From: Chloroflexota bacterium
GTDB taxonomy: Bacteria; Chloroflexota; Anaerolineae; J036; Brachytrichaceae
Direction of reading: 5' to 3'
Length of the DNA stretch: 33,021 bases
NCBI GenBank assembly: GCA_021788625.1
Contig: JAJYKL010000044.1
Location: 1 to 33,021 of the forward strand
Below are positions 31,217-33,021 of the stretch, in pieces; position 1 is the stretch's first letter, and each line of letters opens with the position of its first letter. Made by a program: the position numbers and the translations under genes. Below the pieces are notes generated by a model. That model was not told the DNA's origin, ran no database searches, and was given only the letters and a program-made list of their open reading frames with translations.

Positions 31217-31933
31217 TTATCGAACATGTGCCTCTTTGGCCAGCGCCAGGGCCTGGTCCATCATGGCGGGCGTGAGCAACCCTGTCTGCGTGTTACGCTG
31301 ACTGGGGTGGTACGACGCAACAAGATGATAAGGCCCTATGGCAACCATGCGCGCATGACCGAACACCGGGCGCGGCGATGAGATCTGTGTCACGGCGTCT
31401 CCCAGCACGCGCAATATGCTATCGAAAGCGACTTTGCCCAGTGCACAGATCACCTGCACATCGCGAAGCAGCGCAAGCTCGGCGTACAGGTAATAGCGAC
31501 AGGTATCAAACTCGACCGGCAGCGGTTTGTTTTGGGGCGGGGCGCAGCGCACCGCTGCCGAGATATAGACCCCGCTCAGTTGCAGCCCATCACTGATGGA
31601 TCGCGACACAGGTTGGTTCGCCATTCCGGCGCGGTAAAGCGCGGCATAGAGGAAGTCGCCGGAGCGGTCGCCGGTAAAGACGCGCCCGGTGCGGTTGCCA
31701 CCATGTGCCGCGGGTGCCAACCCCACCACCCACAACCACGCCTTGGGATCACCCCACCCCGGCACCGGTCGTCCCCAATAGGTCTGCTCCCGGAAAGCGC
31801 GGCGCTTCGTGCGGGCTACCTCCTCGCGGTAGGCAACCAGACGCGGGCATTGACGGCATTGCACAATGGCTGCATTCAGAGCATCCAGTGATGAATAGGA
31901 GCGCTTAACAGATTCCTTATGCCGTGTGCTCAC
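31217..31933 (-). CDS. Uracil-DNA glycosylase, family 5 (UdgB type)
   Basis: 238 residues. The start is a GTG at 31933 that overlaps the upstream ABC gene stop as GTGA, with AGGGAG 7 nt before it; the longer frame to 32170 lies inside the ABC gene. Four cysteines (Cys26, Cys29, Cys130, Cys145) match an iron-sulfur cluster of the thermophile-type glycosylases. Motif 1 is GLAPAAHGGNRTGRVFTGD (71-89), where the catalytic acid of family 4 is replaced by Ala, the hallmark of family 5. ASYHPSQRNTQTG (207-219) gives the active-site His loop. It removes uracil, and often hypoxanthine or other deaminated bases, from DNA. Co-translation with a transporter ATPase is odd and probably means only shared transcription. 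Confidence 0.92.
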   Translation of the reverse strand: MSTRHKESVKRSYSSLDALNAAIVQCRQCPRLVAYREEVARTKRRAFREQTYWGRPVPGWGDPKAWLWVVGLAPAAHGGNRTGRVFTGDRSGDFLYAALYRAGMANQPVSRSISDGLQLSGVYISAAVRCAPPQNKPLPVEFDTCRYYLYAELALLRDVQVICALGKVAFDSILRVLGDAVTQISSPRPVFGHARMVAIGPYHLVASYHPSQRNTQTGLLTPAMMDQALALAKEAHVR

Positions 31934-33021
31934 CGATCCGCTCCCTCGCCAGCCAGCGCCTGGATCGCGTCCTCGGCCGTGAGCCAGCCAGCGCCTGGGA
32001 ACATCTGCACCATTTGTGGTGCGAAAACCGTTGAAGCTTCCAGTACCTGGCGCGGGTCGCCATCGGCTGTGACAAGTCCCTCGGAGAGGAGTACCACACG
32101 GCTGGCGCAACCCGCCACAAATTCCACATCGTGCGTGACGAGCAGCACACCAGCATGGTCGGCCTGCCATTGCCTCAGTAGCGTCATCAAGGCGCGCTTG
32201 GCGCCATAATCGAGGCCGCGCGTCGGCTCGTCCAGCAGAATGAGTCGCGGCTCGGTAACCGTCACTGCACCGATCGCCACGCGTTCGCGCTCGCCCACAC
32301 TCAGGTCGCGTGGATAATGCTGCTCGTAGCGCTCCAGGCCCAATCGTCTCAACAGTGCCAGCACGTCCTTTTCGTCGCGCAGGTTATGATTGGCCAGCGT
32401 TATTTCCAATTCGCCGCGCACGGTATCGGCAAAAAGCAGTGCGCTGGGGTTTTGCGGCAGGTAGGCCACATCGCGGCAGATATCCGCCGGGTCACGACCG
32501 ATGACCGGCTCTCCCTCCACGCGTATGTCACCGCGCGTGGGTTTAATCAATCCGATGATGCCTTTCAACAGCGTACTCTTGCCTGCACCGTTGCGACCCA
32601 TCAGGGCCACAATCTCACCCGCGTGGACGGTGAGGTTCACTCCTTTGAGTGCTTCGCGGTTGCCATAGCGGGCATGGAGTGCCGTCACCTGCAAACGCAG
32701 CCTGCCTTCATTTTCTGCTCTTCCTCCGCTGGAAACGCTGGGGGAAGCAGGCAAGGTCGCTTCCCTCGCATGGCGCTCTGAGGGTGATGGCCGGTGAATG
32801 TGCTGTGCCGCTTCGCGCACATCCAGTGGTAACGGAGCCAGGTGTAGCGACTTGCCGAGCGCCACCACTGGCGGCACCAGATCCGTGTGCGCCATCACGT
32901 CGCGTGGTTCGCCCGATGTGACGTGTCCGCCCTCCACCAGGATGACATGGTGCACCCAGGACAGCACGCGCTCGATGCGGTGCTCAGCCAGGATCACGGT
33001 GAGCCCGGCATCGCGATTCAG
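31930..33021 (-). CDS. ECF-type ABC transporter ATPase with two fused ATP-binding domains (partial)
   Basis: The last 363 residues are visible; the start lies beyond the right edge. The visible part begins at the end of a first ATPase domain, with the H-loop VILAEHRIERVLSW and HVTSGEPRDVM, then a linker of about 60 residues, then a complete second ATPase domain: Walker A GRNGAGKST, Q-loop AYLPQNPSALLF, signature LSVGERERVAIG, Walker B RLILLDEPTRGLDYGAK, and H-loop LVTHDVEFV. A double-ATPase protein of this sort powers energy-coupling-factor importers for vitamins, cobalt or nickel (EcfA-A', CbiO, YkoD types). The S component and T component genes should lie to the right. The stop codon overlaps the glycosylase GTG by 4 bp. 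Confidence 0.9.
   Translation of the reverse strand: MNRDAGLTVILAEHRIERVLSWVHHVILVEGGHVTSGEPRDVMAHTDLVPPVVALGKSLHLAPLPLDVREAAQHIHRPSPSERHAREATLPASPSVSSGGRAENEGRLRLQVTALHARYGNREALKGVNLTVHAGEIVALMGRNGAGKSTLLKGIIGLIKPTRGDIRVEGEPVIGRDPADICRDVAYLPQNPSALLFADTVRGELEITLANHNLRDEKDVLALLRRLGLERYEQHYPRDLSVGERERVAIGAVTVTEPRLILLDEPTRGLDYGAKRALMTLLRQWQADHAGVLLVTHDVEFVAGCASRVVLLSEGLVTADGDPRQVLEASTVFAPQMVQMFPGAGWLTAEDAIQALAGEGADR

Overview
The window looks like chromosomal DNA of a GC-rich, free-living bacterium, most likely a member of the Chloroflexota (Anaerolineae/Caldilineae-like or a SAR202-type relative). That is an inference. It rests on three lipoproteins with long Ala/Thr/Pro linkers after the lipobox, an alpha-2-macroglobulin-like giant lipoprotein, a twin-arginine lipoprotein for peptide uptake, short foldback repeats between genes, and a dense set of catabolic enzymes (enolase superfamily, SDR, Rieske, creatininase, M81, LmbE). 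No rRNA, tRNA, CRISPR array, transposase or phage gene was seen.

Layout. 1-3093 (minus): a likely operon of a Rieske oxygenase, a DegT-type PLP aminotransferase and a neutral-ceramidase-like hydrolase that runs off the left edge. It diverges from a GNAT acetyltransferase (3140-3904) across a 46-bp region with two mirror-image TACAAT boxes, which suggests leaderless transcripts both ways. 4082-9207: a LmbE/PIG-L deacetylase, an enolase-superfamily dehydratase or racemase, a nucleoside hydrolase (minus), and a tightly coupled SDR plus M81 peptidase pair. 9275-11433 (minus): an SH3/Ig lipoprotein and a polytopic membrane protein. 11463-15518: a class V aminotransferase, a creatininase-family amidohydrolase and an SDR separated by a foldback repeat, then a divergent unknown protein behind a TGTACACAC tandem motif. 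15515-17392 (minus): a membrane-anchored unknown protein and an M28 peptidase with PA domain.

17566-21526 (minus): an oligopeptide-type ABC importer in the order DppC-like, substrate-binding protein, DppB-like, with no ATPase gene nearby. A 42-codon leader ORF with a strong Shine-Dalgarno overlaps the start of the binding-protein gene, and a 14-bp hairpin follows that gene. 21850-28008: a 2052-residue alpha-2-macroglobulin-like lipoprotein that has lost the thioester motif, followed by a tandem repeat and a terminator-like hairpin. 28193-33021: a frameshifted VOC gene, proline dehydrogenase, a sugar-phosphate isomerase-like TIM barrel, an intact VOC protein, a family 5 uracil-DNA glycosylase, and the C-terminal part of a double-ATPase ECF-type ABC protein.

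Taken together, the window points to heterotrophic scavenging of peptides, amides, nucleosides and oxidised sugars or acids. No single assembled novel system could be proved. The best candidates for something new are the Rieske-DegT-ceramidase operon, the unknown protein at 14331, and the leader ORF of the ABC operon.
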